This document shows, piece after piece, positions 52,837 through 62,599 of a DNA stretch of 64,000 bases (positions within the stretch are counted from its first letter, which is position 1; every line of letters starts with the position of its first letter). Origin of the DNA: Rhizobium sp. BK650 (GTDB lineage: Bacteria > Pseudomonadota > Alphaproteobacteria > Rhizobiales > Rhizobiaceae); NCBI RefSeq assembly GCF_014195325.1, contig NZ_JACIBK010000018.1:1-64000 (forward strand), written 5' to 3'. The position numbers and the translations under genes are program-made. The notes beneath the pieces are model-generated. The model did no database searches, was not told the origin of the DNA, and saw only the letters and a list, made by a program, of their open reading frames with translations.

Positions 52837-53199
52837 AGTGGCCGGCGTAATAGAACCTGCCTGCTTGCGACGGTTGCCCTATTGGCGTCTTGCTCCAGCG
52901 AGGCCGATCAGCAAAGACGCATTCTTCAGCAAATGGGGTCATGGGTCGCGAGCGCCGAAATGATCGCCGAGGCCCGATTGGACGGTCGCGTTCCCGCGAC
53001 GTTCAGCGGGCCTGCTCTGGAGCGGTGCAGCCGAGAAGTTTCCGCGCTGGTAGATGAACTGAAGAACAGCGGGTTTTCGCCGTCCCATACTGGACCTCCC
53101 TTCCCTACTTGGCCAAGCAACGGATGCCGCCTCAAGGAGGGATCGCCCGCAAACCGAGCGCGTCGTCTCAGCCCTCAGGCGCACACGGGACGACCTTGA
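52837..53199 (+). CDS. Possible lipoprotein-like ORF without clear start
   Basis: A plus-strand frame opens at 52837 and runs to a stop at 53199. Its first residues (RTCLLATVALLASCSSEADQ) look like a lipoprotein signal peptide with lipobox LASC, followed by QRRILQQMGSWVASAEMIAE, ARLDGRVPATFSGPALERCS. No ATG, GTG or good TTG lies before the signal; the only TTG (52882) falls inside it. The start may have been lost by mutation, or the frame may be chance. Confidence 0.33.
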   Translation, partial: SGRRNRTCLLATVALLASCSSEADQQRRILQQMGSWVASAEMIAEARLDGRVPATFSGPALERCSREVSALVDELKNSGFSPSHTGPPFPTWPSNGCRLKEGSPANRARRLSPQAHTGRP

Positions 53200-53306
53200 T
53201 CGGCTGAGGAAGATACGATGAAGAAATTGCTGGAGGTTTCGCTCGGAGTTGTAACCAGCGTCGTGGTTTCGTCGAATGGTTTAAGGTGGATTCCAGGAGG
53301 GCTGTC

Positions 53307-53633
53307 ATGAGTGAGCTATTTCTCCAGGATCTGCTGGGCGCACGGGTGCTAGGACCGGGCAACGAGGTGGTGGGACGCATCGAGGAAGTTGTCGCAGAAG
53401 CGCATGGCGGCGAACTCTTCGTCGTCGAATACCACGTCGGAACCTTTGCACTTCTTGAAAGCCTGGCGTCCTCTTCGTTCGCACGCGCAGTCCTCGGAGC
53501 TGCCGGGCTTCGCTCAGGTGAAGGACTGGCTGTTCCCTGGGATCAGCTCGATCTTTCGAACGCAGCTTCACCAAGGTTGCTGTGTGATCCGCAGCAGTTG
53601 AAGCCGCCTCGTCGATCGTCCGCAAGCCCCTAA
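53307..53633 (+). CDS. PRC-barrel-like domain protein
   Basis: Predicted 108-residue soluble protein. MSELFLQDLLGARVLGPGNE, VVGRIEEVVAEAHGGELFVV and EYHVGTFALLESLASS match the strands of a PRC-barrel-like domain, with LAVPWDQLDL near the end. Such small domains bind RNA or act in membrane-linked regulation; the role here is unknown. AGGAGGGCTGTC directly precedes the ATG at 53307, a strong start. A kinase gene follows 127 bp downstream on the same strand. Confidence 0.72.
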   Translation: MSELFLQDLLGARVLGPGNEVVGRIEEVVAEAHGGELFVVEYHVGTFALLESLASSSFARAVLGAAGLRSGEGLAVPWDQLDLSNAASPRLLCDPQQLKPPRRSSASP

Positions 53634-53760
53634 TTGGCGAGGGCTGTGTGAACGTTCGGGCCGACGCCTTTTTATTTGCAGGGCTGGTCAGCACGAGAGC
53701 TCGAGCCTCCGACAATCGGTCGGGATATCGGGCGCGGCCATCTTTTTCTTCCCGGCGATT

Positions 53761-55981
53761 ATGCTAACGTCGGCCGGTATCCCAATGGGCAGGCAATTCA
53801 CGCATTCCGTCAGCGATTTTTCAGCCGAACGTCTCCAGCAAATCCTCGATAGCGCGGTCGACACCGGCATCATCATGCTCGACCTGGAGGGAATTATTAC
53901 CGGCTGGAGTAAGGGAGCCGAAAGACTTCTCGGATGGTCGCAGACGGAAATGCTTGGGCAGACCCTTGTCGCGATATTCCCGCCCGAGGACGGCGCAGCG
54001 GCGCTTCTTGCGACCGAGCTTGCCGATGCCAGGTCGAAGGGAAAGGGGAGCGGCGAAGGATGGAGGTTGCAGAAGGACGGCGGGCGGATATGGGCCGTCG
54101 GTGAGACAACGCCGATCCTGAATGACGACGGGCACATCATCGGTTTCGTTAAGATCCTCCGTGACCGCACCGAGCAGCGGGAAACGGAAATTGCGTTGCG
54201 GGAGCGCACCCGTGCGCTCGAAATTCTAAATCGCGCCGGCGCCGCTCTTGCCCGCGAAAATGATCTTGAGAAAGTCGTCCAGTTGGTAACGGACGCCGGC
54301 GTCGAGCTCACCGGTGCTCAGTTTGGCGCCTTCTTTTACAACCTCGTCAATTCGGCGGGCGAGAGTTATTTGCTGTACACACTCTCAGGCGTTGCCCGCG
54401 AGGCATTTTCCAAATTTCCGATGCCCCGCAACACCGAGGTTTTCGCCCCGACGTTCCTGGGGGAGGGAGTCGTTCGATCCGATGACATCACAAAGGACGC
54501 TCGCTACGGCAAAAACGCGCCGCACCACGGCATGCCGGAGGGACATCTTCCTGTTCGAAGCTATCTCGCGGTCCCTGTAATTTCGCGAACGGGTGAGGTG
54601 ATTGGTGGCCTATTCTTCGGGCATTCGGATGTTGGCGTGTTCGATGAATCCTCGGAAAGCGGGCTTGCCGGTCTTGCGGGCGAAGCTGCCGTTGCGATGG
54701 ATAACGCACGTCTTTTCGAAGCCGCTCAGCGCGAGCTGCAGGAGCGACGGCGCGCGGAAGCAGCGCTTAAGGACCTCAACACCAACCTCGAAAATATGGT
54801 GAAGCAGAAGACGGACGAGCTTACGCGGAACGCAGAGGCTTTGCGGCAGGCGCAGAAGATGGAAGCAATCGGTCAATTGACGGGTGGGGTCGCGCACGAT
54901 TTCAACAATCTCCTCCAGATCATCGTTGGCAATCTCGACACTCTGTTACGAAACCTCCCGGAGGAGTCGGGCCGGTTCAGGCGCGCAGCCTCCCAGGCAA
55001 TGACCGGGGCAAGACGAGCCGCCGCTCTGACCCAAAGGCTACTGGCTTTCGCTCGCCGGCAACCGCTCGATCCAAAGCCTATCGATGCAAACAGCCTCAT
55101 CCGCGGCATGTCCGAAATACTGCACCGCACCCTCGGAGAGATTTTCCAGATCGAGGTCGTGCTTGCGGCGGGGCTCTGAAAACGGAGGCGGATCCGAACG
55201 AACTGGAAAGCGCGCTGCTCAACCTTGCCATTAACGCCCGCGATGCGATGCAGGATGGCGGCAAGCTCACGATCGAAACCTTCAACGCGCATCTCGATGA
55301 AGCCTACGCTTCGATGCATGCCGAAGTGCTACCGGGCCAGTATATCGCCATCAGCGTTTCCGACACCGGGACGGGGATGGATTCCGAAACGCTGTCCCAT
55401 GTCTTCGAGCCATTTTTCACGACCAAGGACCAGGGCAAGGGCACGGGGTTGGGTCTCAGCCAGGTCTACGGATTCGTGAAGCAATCAAGTGGGCATGTGA
55501 AGATCTATTCCGAGGTGGGCGAAGGCACCACGGTCAAATGTATCTGCCGCGATTGTCAGTGGAGAGGGCTGACGAGGAGGGCACGGAAGCCCAAGCGTTG
55601 CCGGAGGCGGCAGCAGGCGAGGTTGTCCTCGTTGTCGAGGACGATCCGGATGTTCGCTCCTATTCGGTCGAGTCATTGCGAGAACTTGGCTATCATGTTC
55701 TCGAGGCCAAGGATGGTCCGGCGGCGCTACAGACGCTGTTGAGCCACGGCAAGGTCGATTTGATCTTCTCGGATGTCGTATTGCCCGGCGGCATGAGTGG
55801 CGCGGAAGTCGTCGTCAAGGCGCGTGAAATGATCCCGACGATCAAAGCGCTATTTACGACAGGATATTCCCGCAATGCCATCGTTCATCACGGCCGTCTC
55901 GATAAGGGCGTGAATTTGCTCACAAAGCCATTCTCTTTTGAAGAGCTCGCCGCACGTGTGCGCGATGTTCTCGATCACTGA
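53761..55981 (+). pseudogene. PAS-GAF-HK-REC hybrid histidine kinase, two frameshifts
   Basis: Three consecutive frames give one soluble hybrid kinase. Frame 1 (to 55179) has a PAS domain (SAERLQQILDSAVDTGIIML, ERLLGWSQTEMLG), a GAF domain (about 150-330), a coiled linker and the phosphoacceptor site IGQLTGGVAHDFNNLLQIIV. Frame 2 continues with the ATPase (ESALLNLAINARDAMQDGGK, FTTKDQGKGTGLGLSQVYGF). Frame 3 holds the receiver (VVLVVEDDPDVRSYSVESLR, LIFSDVVLPGGMSG). One base is missing at about 55175 (LAAGLWKTEADPNE would be restored) and one at about 55537 (TVKMYLPRLSV restored). All domains are otherwise perfect, so either sequence error or recent loss. Confidence 0.85.
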
Positions 55982-56036
55982 AGCGGCCGCGGCGATTGCG
56001 GTGCCCCCTACTCTCGGTCCTGCCCTCACAAACAGG

Positions 56037-57092
56037 CTAGGTCGCAAGATTGGCCGCAGGCATTTCCAGCGACAGAGAGAGCCCTTCACTCGTCCAGTTC
56101 TTTTCGATCAGGCCGTTAAGGCCGCGCAAGGCCGCCTTTTCGAGCGTGGTTCCGAATCCTTCACGGTTGGAGGCGTCCAATGGGGGAGAGCCCCGCTCGT
56201 CCCACGTTATGCGGAACGTGTCGCCAACCGTTGAGGTGGCGATCGCCAGACTGCCATCGGGCGCGGACAAAGCGCCGTATTTGGCTGCGTTCGTGGTGAG
56301 TTCATGAAGAAGAAGCGCAAGCGAGGTGAGCGCATTGCCCATGATCGGCGCATCGGAGCCGGTGACAGCGATCTCCGGGCCTTGCTCATGTTCGTGAGGC
56401 GCGACGATCGCGCGGATGAGGGCCTGTACTGTCGTTGCCGCGCCGGTTTCGTCAATGCCGCTTGCCAGATTGGGCAGTATCAGTTCATGGGCGCGCGCCA
56501 GTGCGTGCATGCGCGCTCTGAGGTCGGTTTCCAGCTCGGCAACAGTGCGGGCGGGCCGCGCGCTCAATGAGATCAGCCCAGCGGTCATGCTGAAGAGGTT
56601 CTTGATGCGGTGATTGATCTCGCGAAGCAGGACGTCCTTGTGTTCGGCCGCCTGCTTGAGCGCTGCGGCCTGCGCCGAGAGTTCATCCCTCTGCGCCTCG
56701 AGCTGTTGCCTTTGGCGGTAAAGTTCGAAGAATACCTCGACCTTGCTGCGCAGAATATCCGGCTCGATCGGCTTCTGGATGAAGTCAACGGCGCCAGCTT
56801 CGTAGCCACGGAAGCGCCGTTGGCCGTCAGACGTTCCGGCTGTGACGAAGATGATGGGGATGCGCCGCGTGCGCTCATTGCCGCGCATGAGTTCCGCCAG
56901 CTCGAAGCCATCAAGACCCGGCATCTGCACGTCCACAAGCGCCAAGGCGACATCGTTCTGCAGCAGAAGCTCGAGTGCTTCATCACCGGAGCGGGCTTTC
57001 AAAAGAAGAAGGTCATTCCGCCGCAGCAGTGCCTCCAGGGAGAGAAGATTTTCTTCCAGATCGTCGACCAGAAGAAAGGGAACAGGCCCCAT
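56037..57092 (-). CDS. REC-HWE histidine kinase
   Basis: Predicted 351-residue soluble protein. The receiver domain comes first (PFLLVDDLEENLLSLEALLR, phosphoacceptor in LALVDVQMPGLDGFELAELM, FIQKPI). A coiled linker follows, then an HWE kinase (KDVLLREINHRIKNLFSMTA with the phosphoacceptor His, LLLHELTTNAAKYGALSAPD, FRITWDERGSPPLD with the WxE motif). The ATG at 57092 follows GAGG. It lies nine bases beyond the CheB stop and is the last gene of the kinase-CheR-CheB operon. The receiver suggests that another kinase, probably that encoded first in the operon, controls it. HWE kinases often feed the general stress response. Confidence 0.88.
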   Translation of the reverse strand: MGPVPFLLVDDLEENLLSLEALLRRNDLLLLKARSGDEALELLLQNDVALALVDVQMPGLDGFELAELMRGNERTRRIPIIFVTAGTSDGQRRFRGYEAGAVDFIQKPIEPDILRSKVEVFFELYRQRQQLEAQRDELSAQAAALKQAAEHKDVLLREINHRIKNLFSMTAGLISLSARPARTVAELETDLRARMHALARAHELILPNLASGIDETGAATTVQALIRAIVAPHEHEQGPEIAVTGSDAPIMGNALTSLALLLHELTTNAAKYGALSAPDGSLAIATSTVGDTFRITWDERGSPPLDASNREGFGTTLEKAALRGLNGLIEKNWTSEGLSLSLEMPAANLAT

Positions 57093-57100
57093 GATTTGCC

Positions 57101-57667
57101 TCAAACCTCGTTTAGATACTTTGCAAGCGCCTCGAGTGACATGATACGAGCGCTCGGACAAATTTGAATGGCCGCTTCGGGCATCGTGGGTGCGAAGGCC
57201 GTGCCCGGGTCTTGGACAAGCGTTATCCCATCGGCCTCAGCGACGGCCTGCAAACCTTTCGCACCATCATGATTGGCACCGGTGAGTACAATCGCGATCA
57301 AGGCTGGCCCATATGCGTCGGCGGCACTTTCAAACAGCACGTCGATCGACGGGCGTGAAAAAAGGACGGGCTCATCGCTGGAGAGTGAAACGCTTTTATC
57401 GAGCTCGACGAGCAGATGATAGTCCGGCGGCGCGAAATAGATCGTCCCAGCAGCAAGCGGCGCCTTGTCTTCAGCCTCTTCCACGTGAAGCTGGCACTTG
57501 GCCCGGAACACGTCAGCCAAGACGCTGCGTTTGTCCGGCGGCACATGGACCACCACGAGGATCGGCAGCCGGAAGTTCCTGGGCAGGGCGGGAAGAATGA
57601 CCGACAGGGCCTCAAGCGCGCCCGCCGATGCACCGATCACGACGGCTTCGGGTTCGATCGCCATCAT
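57101..57667 (-). CDS. CheB-type methylesterase, catalytic domain only
   Basis: Predicted 188-residue protein matching the methylesterase domain of CheB without the usual receiver. The Ser-His-Asp triad is visible: Ser in VVIGASAGALEALSVILPAL, His in VVVHVPPDKRSVLADVFRAK, and Asp in VLTGANHDGAKGLQAVAEAD. Such domains remove methyl groups from glutamates of chemoreceptors. Its start overlaps the CheR stop by four bases (ATGA). No receptor gene is nearby, so methylation of a non-chemotaxis target, possibly the operon's own kinase, is plausible. Confidence 0.9.
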   Translation of the reverse strand: MMAIEPEAVVIGASAGALEALSVILPALPRNFRLPILVVVHVPPDKRSVLADVFRAKCQLHVEEAEDKAPLAAGTIYFAPPDYHLLVELDKSVSLSSDEPVLFSRPSIDVLFESAADAYGPALIAIVLTGANHDGAKGLQAVAEADGITLVQDPGTAFAPTMPEAAIQICPSARIMSLEALAKYLNEV

Positions 57668-58503
57668 CCGACCCGCCTCTGATAGATCCTCTCCTCGCGC
57701 ACGAAGTCGCTGAAGGCTCCGGCATGGCGCGAGAAACGCAGGCTCTCCTTGGCACCCAGTCCGAGAAATCCTTTTCGGGCGAGCGAATCCTTGAACAGCC
57801 CCAGCGCGCGATCCTGCAGCACTCGGTCAAAATAGATCAGCACGTTGCGACAGGAGATCAAATGCATTTCCGCAAAGACGGCATCCGTGACGAGGCTGTG
57901 ATCCGAAAAGACAACGTTTCGCCGTAGCGTCTTGTCGAATAGCACCCTGCCATAAGCCGCCTGATAATAGTCGGAGAGCGAAGACTTGCCGCCGGATTTC
58001 CGATGGTTTTCGGTAAACAGCCGCACCCGGTCCAAAGCGTATACGCCGGCCTCCGCAGCACCCAGGGCTTCCTGGTTGATGTCTGTTGCATAAAAAAGGG
58101 TGCGCGCTTCGAGCCCCTCCTCCCGAAAAAGGATGACCAGGGAATAGAGTTCCTCGCCGCTGCTGCAGCCGGCGACCCAGATCTTCAGCGACGGATAGGT
58201 CCGCAGGTGCGGCACGACTGTCTCGCGGATAGCTTTGAAGTAGCTCGGGTCGCGGAACATTTCACTGACCTGGACGGTCAGGAAGCTCAACAGTCGTGGC
58301 AGGAGCGAGGGGTCGTGCAAAAGACCCTCCTGCAGTGCCGAGAAGGTTGCAAAGCCCATTTGCAGGCGCGCCTGCTTGAGGCGACGCTTGATCGATGCCA
58401 TCGCATAATTGCGAAAGTCGTAATGGTATTTGAGGAACAAAGCTTCCAGAAGGAGCCGGATCTCGATGTCCTCGCTTTTTTCCGAAGTAGACCCGTCCGT
58501 CAT
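57664..58503 (-). CDS. CheR-type methyltransferase
   Basis: Predicted 279-residue S-adenosylmethionine-dependent glutamate methyltransferase. The N-terminal helical part (LLEALFLKYHYDFRNYAMAS, IKRRLKQARLQMGFATFSAL) precedes the catalytic domain with EMFRDPSYFKAIRETVVPHL, LKIWVAGCSSGEELYSLVIL (motif I) and HLISCRNVLIYFDRVLQDRA, all hallmarks of CheR. It overlaps the upstream kinase and the downstream CheB by four bases each (ATGA), so the three are translationally coupled. Such CheR/CheB pairs normally set receptor methylation; here they sit with kinases rather than receptors. Confidence 0.92.
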   Translation of the reverse strand: MTDGSTSEKSEDIEIRLLLEALFLKYHYDFRNYAMASIKRRLKQARLQMGFATFSALQEGLLHDPSLLPRLLSFLTVQVSEMFRDPSYFKAIRETVVPHLRTYPSLKIWVAGCSSGEELYSLVILFREEGLEARTLFYATDINQEALGAAEAGVYALDRVRLFTENHRKSGGKSSLSDYYQAAYGRVLFDKTLRRNVVFSDHSLVTDAVFAEMHLISCRNVLIYFDRVLQDRALGLFKDSLARKGFLGLGAKESLRFSRHAGAFSDFVREERIYQRRVG

Positions 58504-61500
58504 TTCGGAATCCAGACCCGAACGAGCGACAGAAGCTTCTCGACGTCGAGGGGCTTTGCCATGTAGTCGTTGGCACCAGCCTCGATGCAGCGCTGCTGGT
58601 CATCCGGCATGGCCTTGGCGGTCAGTGTGATGATCGGTAGCTTCCTCCATTCGGGGTTCTTGCGAATTTGACGCGTGGCCGTCAGGCCGTCCATGACGGG
58701 CATCATCACATCCATCAACACCAGGTCGATCGCGAACCGCGGGTCGATCATCGCTTTCTCCAGGGCATCCAGCGCTTCCCGGCCATTGCGGGCAATCTCG
58801 ATGATTGCGCCACGCGGCTCAAGTATATTGGTAAGCGCGTAGACATTGCGCACGTCATCCTCGACGACGAGAATACGGCGCCCTTCGAGAAGCGCGTCGC
58901 GATGTTGCGCCCTGCGGATCATCTTCTGCTGCTCGGCTGGGAGTTCCGAAATCACCTGATGCAGGAAGAGGCTCACCTCGTCGAGAAGGCGCTCGGGAGA
59001 CTTTGCCCCCTTGATAATGATCGATTTGGAGTAACGGCGCAGCTTTTGCTCGTCGTCCGCCGACAATTCCCTGCCGGTATAGACGATCACTGGGGGAAAG
59101 GCGTAGGCGCTCTCCTGGCTCAACGTCTCGAGAAGCGAGTAGCCGGATGCATCCGGCAGGGAGAGATCGAGGACCATGCAGTCAAAGGTCTCTTGTCGCA
59201 GACGTTCAAGGCACTCTGCCGCCGTGCTCGCGGTGACCGTCTCGACGTCCTGCGTCCCGAGCAGTTTAGCAACCGCGTCGCGCTGTACCGAATCGTCCTC
59301 TACGATCAGAACCCGATTGACGCGCTGAGAAAGCCTTGCGTCCAGCTTTTGGAGGACATCAACGAGTTCGTCGCGATTGACCGGTTTGACAGCATACCCG
59401 ACGGCGCCAAGCGAATAGGCAGTTTCCGCATGATCGCCTGCCGATACGATATGAACAGGAATGTGGCGGGTCTTGACGTCGTGCTTTAGGCGATCGAGGA
59501 CCGAAAGCCCTGACTGGTCAGGCAGGCCGACATCGAGGATGATCGCATTCGGCATGAAATCCTTGGCCAACCGCAGCGCCTCATCAGCCGTTCCCGCGAT
59601 CAGCGCATGAAAGCCCATCTCACGTGACAGATCGCGCACGATCGAGGCGAACATCTCGTCATCTTCGATGATCAGCAGGACGCGCTTTGCGTCGGTCAGT
59701 GCAGCACGATCGTCCGCGATCCTGTGCACGGGGCCCGGCGCCGAAACACGGATTTGCTCCGGCAGTGCAACCGGTGGCACGACGAGTGCGCCGGGCTTCA
59801 GGTTCTCCGGCACGATCTTTGCCGGGTCGTAGGCTTGGGGGATAGTGACGGTAAAGGTACTGCCCTGCCCCGGCTGGCTCGCAAGACCGATGGTGCCGCC
59901 CAGCAGGTGCACAAGCTGCCGGCAGATCGAGAGACCGAGGCCAGTGCCACCATACTTGCGGCTGATGGTGCTATCGGCCTGATGGAAAGCATCGAAGACG
60001 TGGCGCTGCTGTTCGCTCGCTATGCCAATGCCGGTATCGCTCACGGAGAAGGCGACATGTCCGGCATCGGCGCTGCGGATCGACAGCGTGACCAGGCCGG
60101 CATCGGTGAATTTGACGGCGTTCGACAGGAGGTTCTTCAGCACCTGTTCAAGCCGCTGCGGATCCGTTTCGATGACCGCAGGGCAGTCCGGCGCGATCTC
60201 GATGGCAAAGTCCAGTTTCTTATGGGCCGTCAGCGGATGGAAAACCTGGCGAAGATTGCTCGCCAGGCGCTCGACCGTCATCATTTCGGGCCGAATCTCC
60301 ACGTGACCGGCTTCGATCTTCGAAAGATCGAGAATGTCGTTGATGAGATTCAACAGGTCATTGCCGGAGGACTGGATGGTCTTTGCATATTTGACCTGCT
60401 CTTCGGTGAGGTTGTCTTCCGGATTGTCTGCGAGAAGCTTGGCAAGGATGAGCGACGAATTGAGCGGGGTACGCAGCTCGTGCGACATGTTGGCGAGGAA
60501 ATCCGACTTGTACTGGCTTGCCTGCTCCAGTTCCCGCGCCTTGAGGCTGACGGCGGCATTGGCCTGCTCGAGATCGTCACGCTGCTTTTCCAGTTGCTGG
60601 GCTTGTTCTTCGAGCTGTGTATTGGTCTGTTCGAGCTCGACCTGCTGCTGCTCGAGGCGTGCCTGGGACTCCTTCAAAGCCCGGCTCTGTTCCTCCAATT
60701 CTTCATTCGAGACCCTGAGTTCCTCGCTCTGGGTCTGCAATTCCTCGGACTGTCGCTGGGTCTCTTCCAGCAGGTTCTGGAGTTCGCTGCGATAGGTCGC
60801 CGATCGAACGGCGACGGCAACGGCTTCCGATGCCCGCTCCAGAAGAACGATTACCCTCTCGTCGACGGGGCGCAGGAAGCCGAGTTCTAACACCGAGTTG
60901 ACGGCGCCGTCGACGCTACCCGGTAGAATGACCAGATGTCTCGGCTTGTCCGCACCGAACGCCGAACCGAAGGCGAGATAGCCGTCCGGCACCTCATCGA
61001 TCACTATCGATCTGTCCTGCGCAGCTGCCTGACCGAGCAGGCCTTCTCTTGGCCTAAACTCGATCGGGATGCTCTCATTGTCGCGAACTCCGTAAACGGC
61101 GGCGCGTCGGTAATTATAGCCATCACTGGTAAAAATGGCGCCTGCGACAGCGCCAGCGTAAGCGGCCAGAAAGTCCAGGATGCTGTTGCCGAGCTGCTCC
61201 AGAGTTTGATCCCCCATCATGGCGCTCGCCAGTCCGACCTGGCCCGACTGGAGCCACTCGTCCCGGCGTCGGGCAAGCGTGGCCCTGCGCACCAGATAGC
61301 CGATCGTCATCGTGAGCAGGAGCCCGAGAGCCCCGGAGAGTAGCGTGCTGACGAGCGCCGTGCGTTGGGCGCTATTCATTTCGCTAAGCCGCTGGATTCT
61401 GGTTTCTCCCTCGCTTGCCGTCATAGCGGCGACTTGCGCACGGATTGCATCCATCTCGATCTTGCCGCTATCGGAATTGACGATGGCGAGTGCCGCTTCG

Positions 61501-61976
61501 AGGCCGGCGTTGCGGCGTAGATCGATCGATCTGGCGAGCTCTCCCAGCTTGGCTTCGACATGTTGCTGAAGCGTCGTCAACCTTTCGCTCTGGCCGGGAT
61601 TACCGCTGGTGAGGCCCCTGATTTTGTCCAACTGCGGCCTGATCGCACGAAGCGCCGTATTGTAAGGAGCGAGATAGCTTTCGTCGTTCGTTAGCAGGAA
61701 ACCGCGCTGCCCTGTCTCGGCGTCCTGAAGTTGCGAGAGCAGTTCATCGAGCGCGACGATCGCGACGTGGGTCTGGACTATTCTCGCGTTGCCCTCTTCC
61801 AGGGTCTGGAGATTGAAATAGGCCATGAACCCGCTGACCAGGAAAAAAAGGAATGCGCCGACAAGTCCAAGGGCGATAGGCGGATCAAGTCCCAGCATTC
61901 GTGTGGAAATACCGGACGGTTGGGATTGCATCGTGACTGTTCTCGTGGGCATTGACGGCGGGATAAATGGGGACAT
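58500..61976 (-). CDS. CHASE3-GAF hybrid histidine kinase with three receiver domains
   Basis: Predicted 1158-residue membrane kinase. TM1 at about 35-55 (IALGLVGAFLFFLVSGFMAY), a periplasmic CHASE3 domain (about 57-205) and TM2 (about 210-230) lead to a GAF domain (about 240-395). A long coiled coil (about 400-490) precedes the phosphoacceptor SDFLANMSHELRTPLNSSLI and the ATPase (LLSNAVKFTDAGLVTLSIRS, YGGTGLGLSICRQLVHLLGG). Three receivers follow with phosphoacceptors in IILDVGLPDQSG, MVLDLSLPDASG and LVLMDVMMPVMDG. It opens the operon with cheR, cheB and a REC-HWE gene. The three receivers allow internal phosphorelay. Input is unknown. Confidence 0.93.
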   Translation of the reverse strand: MSPFIPPSMPTRTVTMQSQPSGISTRMLGLDPPIALGLVGAFLFFLVSGFMAYFNLQTLEEGNARIVQTHVAIVALDELLSQLQDAETGQRGFLLTNDESYLAPYNTALRAIRPQLDKIRGLTSGNPGQSERLTTLQQHVEAKLGELARSIDLRRNAGLEAALAIVNSDSGKIEMDAIRAQVAAMTASEGETRIQRLSEMNSAQRTALVSTLLSGALGLLLTMTIGYLVRRATLARRRDEWLQSGQVGLASAMMGDQTLEQLGNSILDFLAAYAGAVAGAIFTSDGYNYRRAAVYGVRDNESIPIEFRPREGLLGQAAAQDRSIVIDEVPDGYLAFGSAFGADKPRHLVILPGSVDGAVNSVLELGFLRPVDERVIVLLERASEAVAVAVRSATYRSELQNLLEETQRQSEELQTQSEELRVSNEELEEQSRALKESQARLEQQQVELEQTNTQLEEQAQQLEKQRDDLEQANAAVSLKARELEQASQYKSDFLANMSHELRTPLNSSLILAKLLADNPEDNLTEEQVKYAKTIQSSGNDLLNLINDILDLSKIEAGHVEIRPEMMTVERLASNLRQVFHPLTAHKKLDFAIEIAPDCPAVIETDPQRLEQVLKNLLSNAVKFTDAGLVTLSIRSADAGHVAFSVSDTGIGIASEQQRHVFDAFHQADSTISRKYGGTGLGLSICRQLVHLLGGTIGLASQPGQGSTFTVTIPQAYDPAKIVPENLKPGALVVPPVALPEQIRVSAPGPVHRIADDRAALTDAKRVLLIIEDDEMFASIVRDLSREMGFHALIAGTADEALRLAKDFMPNAIILDVGLPDQSGLSVLDRLKHDVKTRHIPVHIVSAGDHAETAYSLGAVGYAVKPVNRDELVDVLQKLDARLSQRVNRVLIVEDDSVQRDAVAKLLGTQDVETVTASTAAECLERLRQETFDCMVLDLSLPDASGYSLLETLSQESAYAFPPVIVYTGRELSADDEQKLRRYSKSIIIKGAKSPERLLDEVSLFLHQVISELPAEQQKMIRRAQHRDALLEGRRILVVEDDVRNVYALTNILEPRGAIIEIARNGREALDALEKAMIDPRFAIDLVLMDVMMPVMDGLTATRQIRKNPEWRKLPIITLTAKAMPDDQQRCIEAGANDYMAKPLDVEKLLSLVRVWIPK

Positions 61977-62239
61977 GAGATAACGCTGTCGATCGACGCG
62001 CCATCTCGCTTGACCGTCACAATTTGGGAGGCAATCCCGAAAGTGGTAGACCCAATCTGAACAATTTTGCGCTGCGCGCCTTCTTTATCACAGTGGCGCT
62101 TCGTCAGGAGAGTGAGCAGTAAAAAGTGCGAGCGCTGGTCGTGTGCATACAAGCCTGCAGAATCCTGCCCCGATTTTTAAGGGGCGCCGACGAAACTGGC
62201 CGAAGTCTCAGGAGCTTCCGAAGCTGAGCGTGTGTCGCT

Positions 62240-62446
62240 TCATGCGCAACCCGGGTTGGCCGACATCATGTCGTCAGCCAATGAACAGCCGTCGTGCTCA
62301 GCCCGATCAAGTCTGGCGAGCAGTCCGCGAAATCTGTCGTCGAGATCCTGCGGAATGGAGAAGGCCGCAAGCCGATGCAGCTGCCGCGCGGCCTCGGGAT
62401 GACGTGAAAAGTGCGGGACCGTTCTCTTGAGGTTGTCCTGTTCCAT
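62240..62446 (-). CDS. Short NepR-like protein
   Basis: Predicted 68-residue protein (MEQDNLKRTVPHFSRHPEAA, RQLHRLAAFSIPQDLDDRFR, GLLARLDRAEHD). The centre AARQLHRLAAF, then DDRFRGLLARLDRAE, resembles NepR, the anti-sigma factor of the alphaproteobacterial general stress response (helix 1, then PDRF-x-x-LLxxLD). The match is by eye and the rest differs. It is upstream of, and on the same strand as, the kinase-cheR-cheB operon with its HWE kinase. The ribosome binding site is weak. The protein could equally be an unrelated short helical protein. Confidence 0.45.
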   Translation of the reverse strand: MEQDNLKRTVPHFSRHPEAARQLHRLAAFSIPQDLDDRFRGLLARLDRAEHDGCSLADDMMSANPGCA

Positions 62447-62599
62447 CGACCTAGAACTCGCTAGTCAAACCAATGTTCCGTCTCAGCCGAGTGGGGATTC
62501 GGCTGGTGTTGAAAACGCTGCAGCACGTGGCTGACCAGCCTCCTTGGCGCTTTCGAACAAAAGAACGCCATTTGCGTTAATCGCGCAAAGGAGTTGTCC

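Noticed and set aside
58668..59489. 273-codon plus-strand ORF opposite the receiver domains
   Set aside because: No domain; the opposite strand carries three complete receivers.
59724..60890. 388-codon plus-strand ORF opposite the CHASE3 hybrid kinase
   Set aside because: Antisense to the kinase core and coiled coil; leucine-rich repeats in it simply mirror the Glu/Gln-rich coil.
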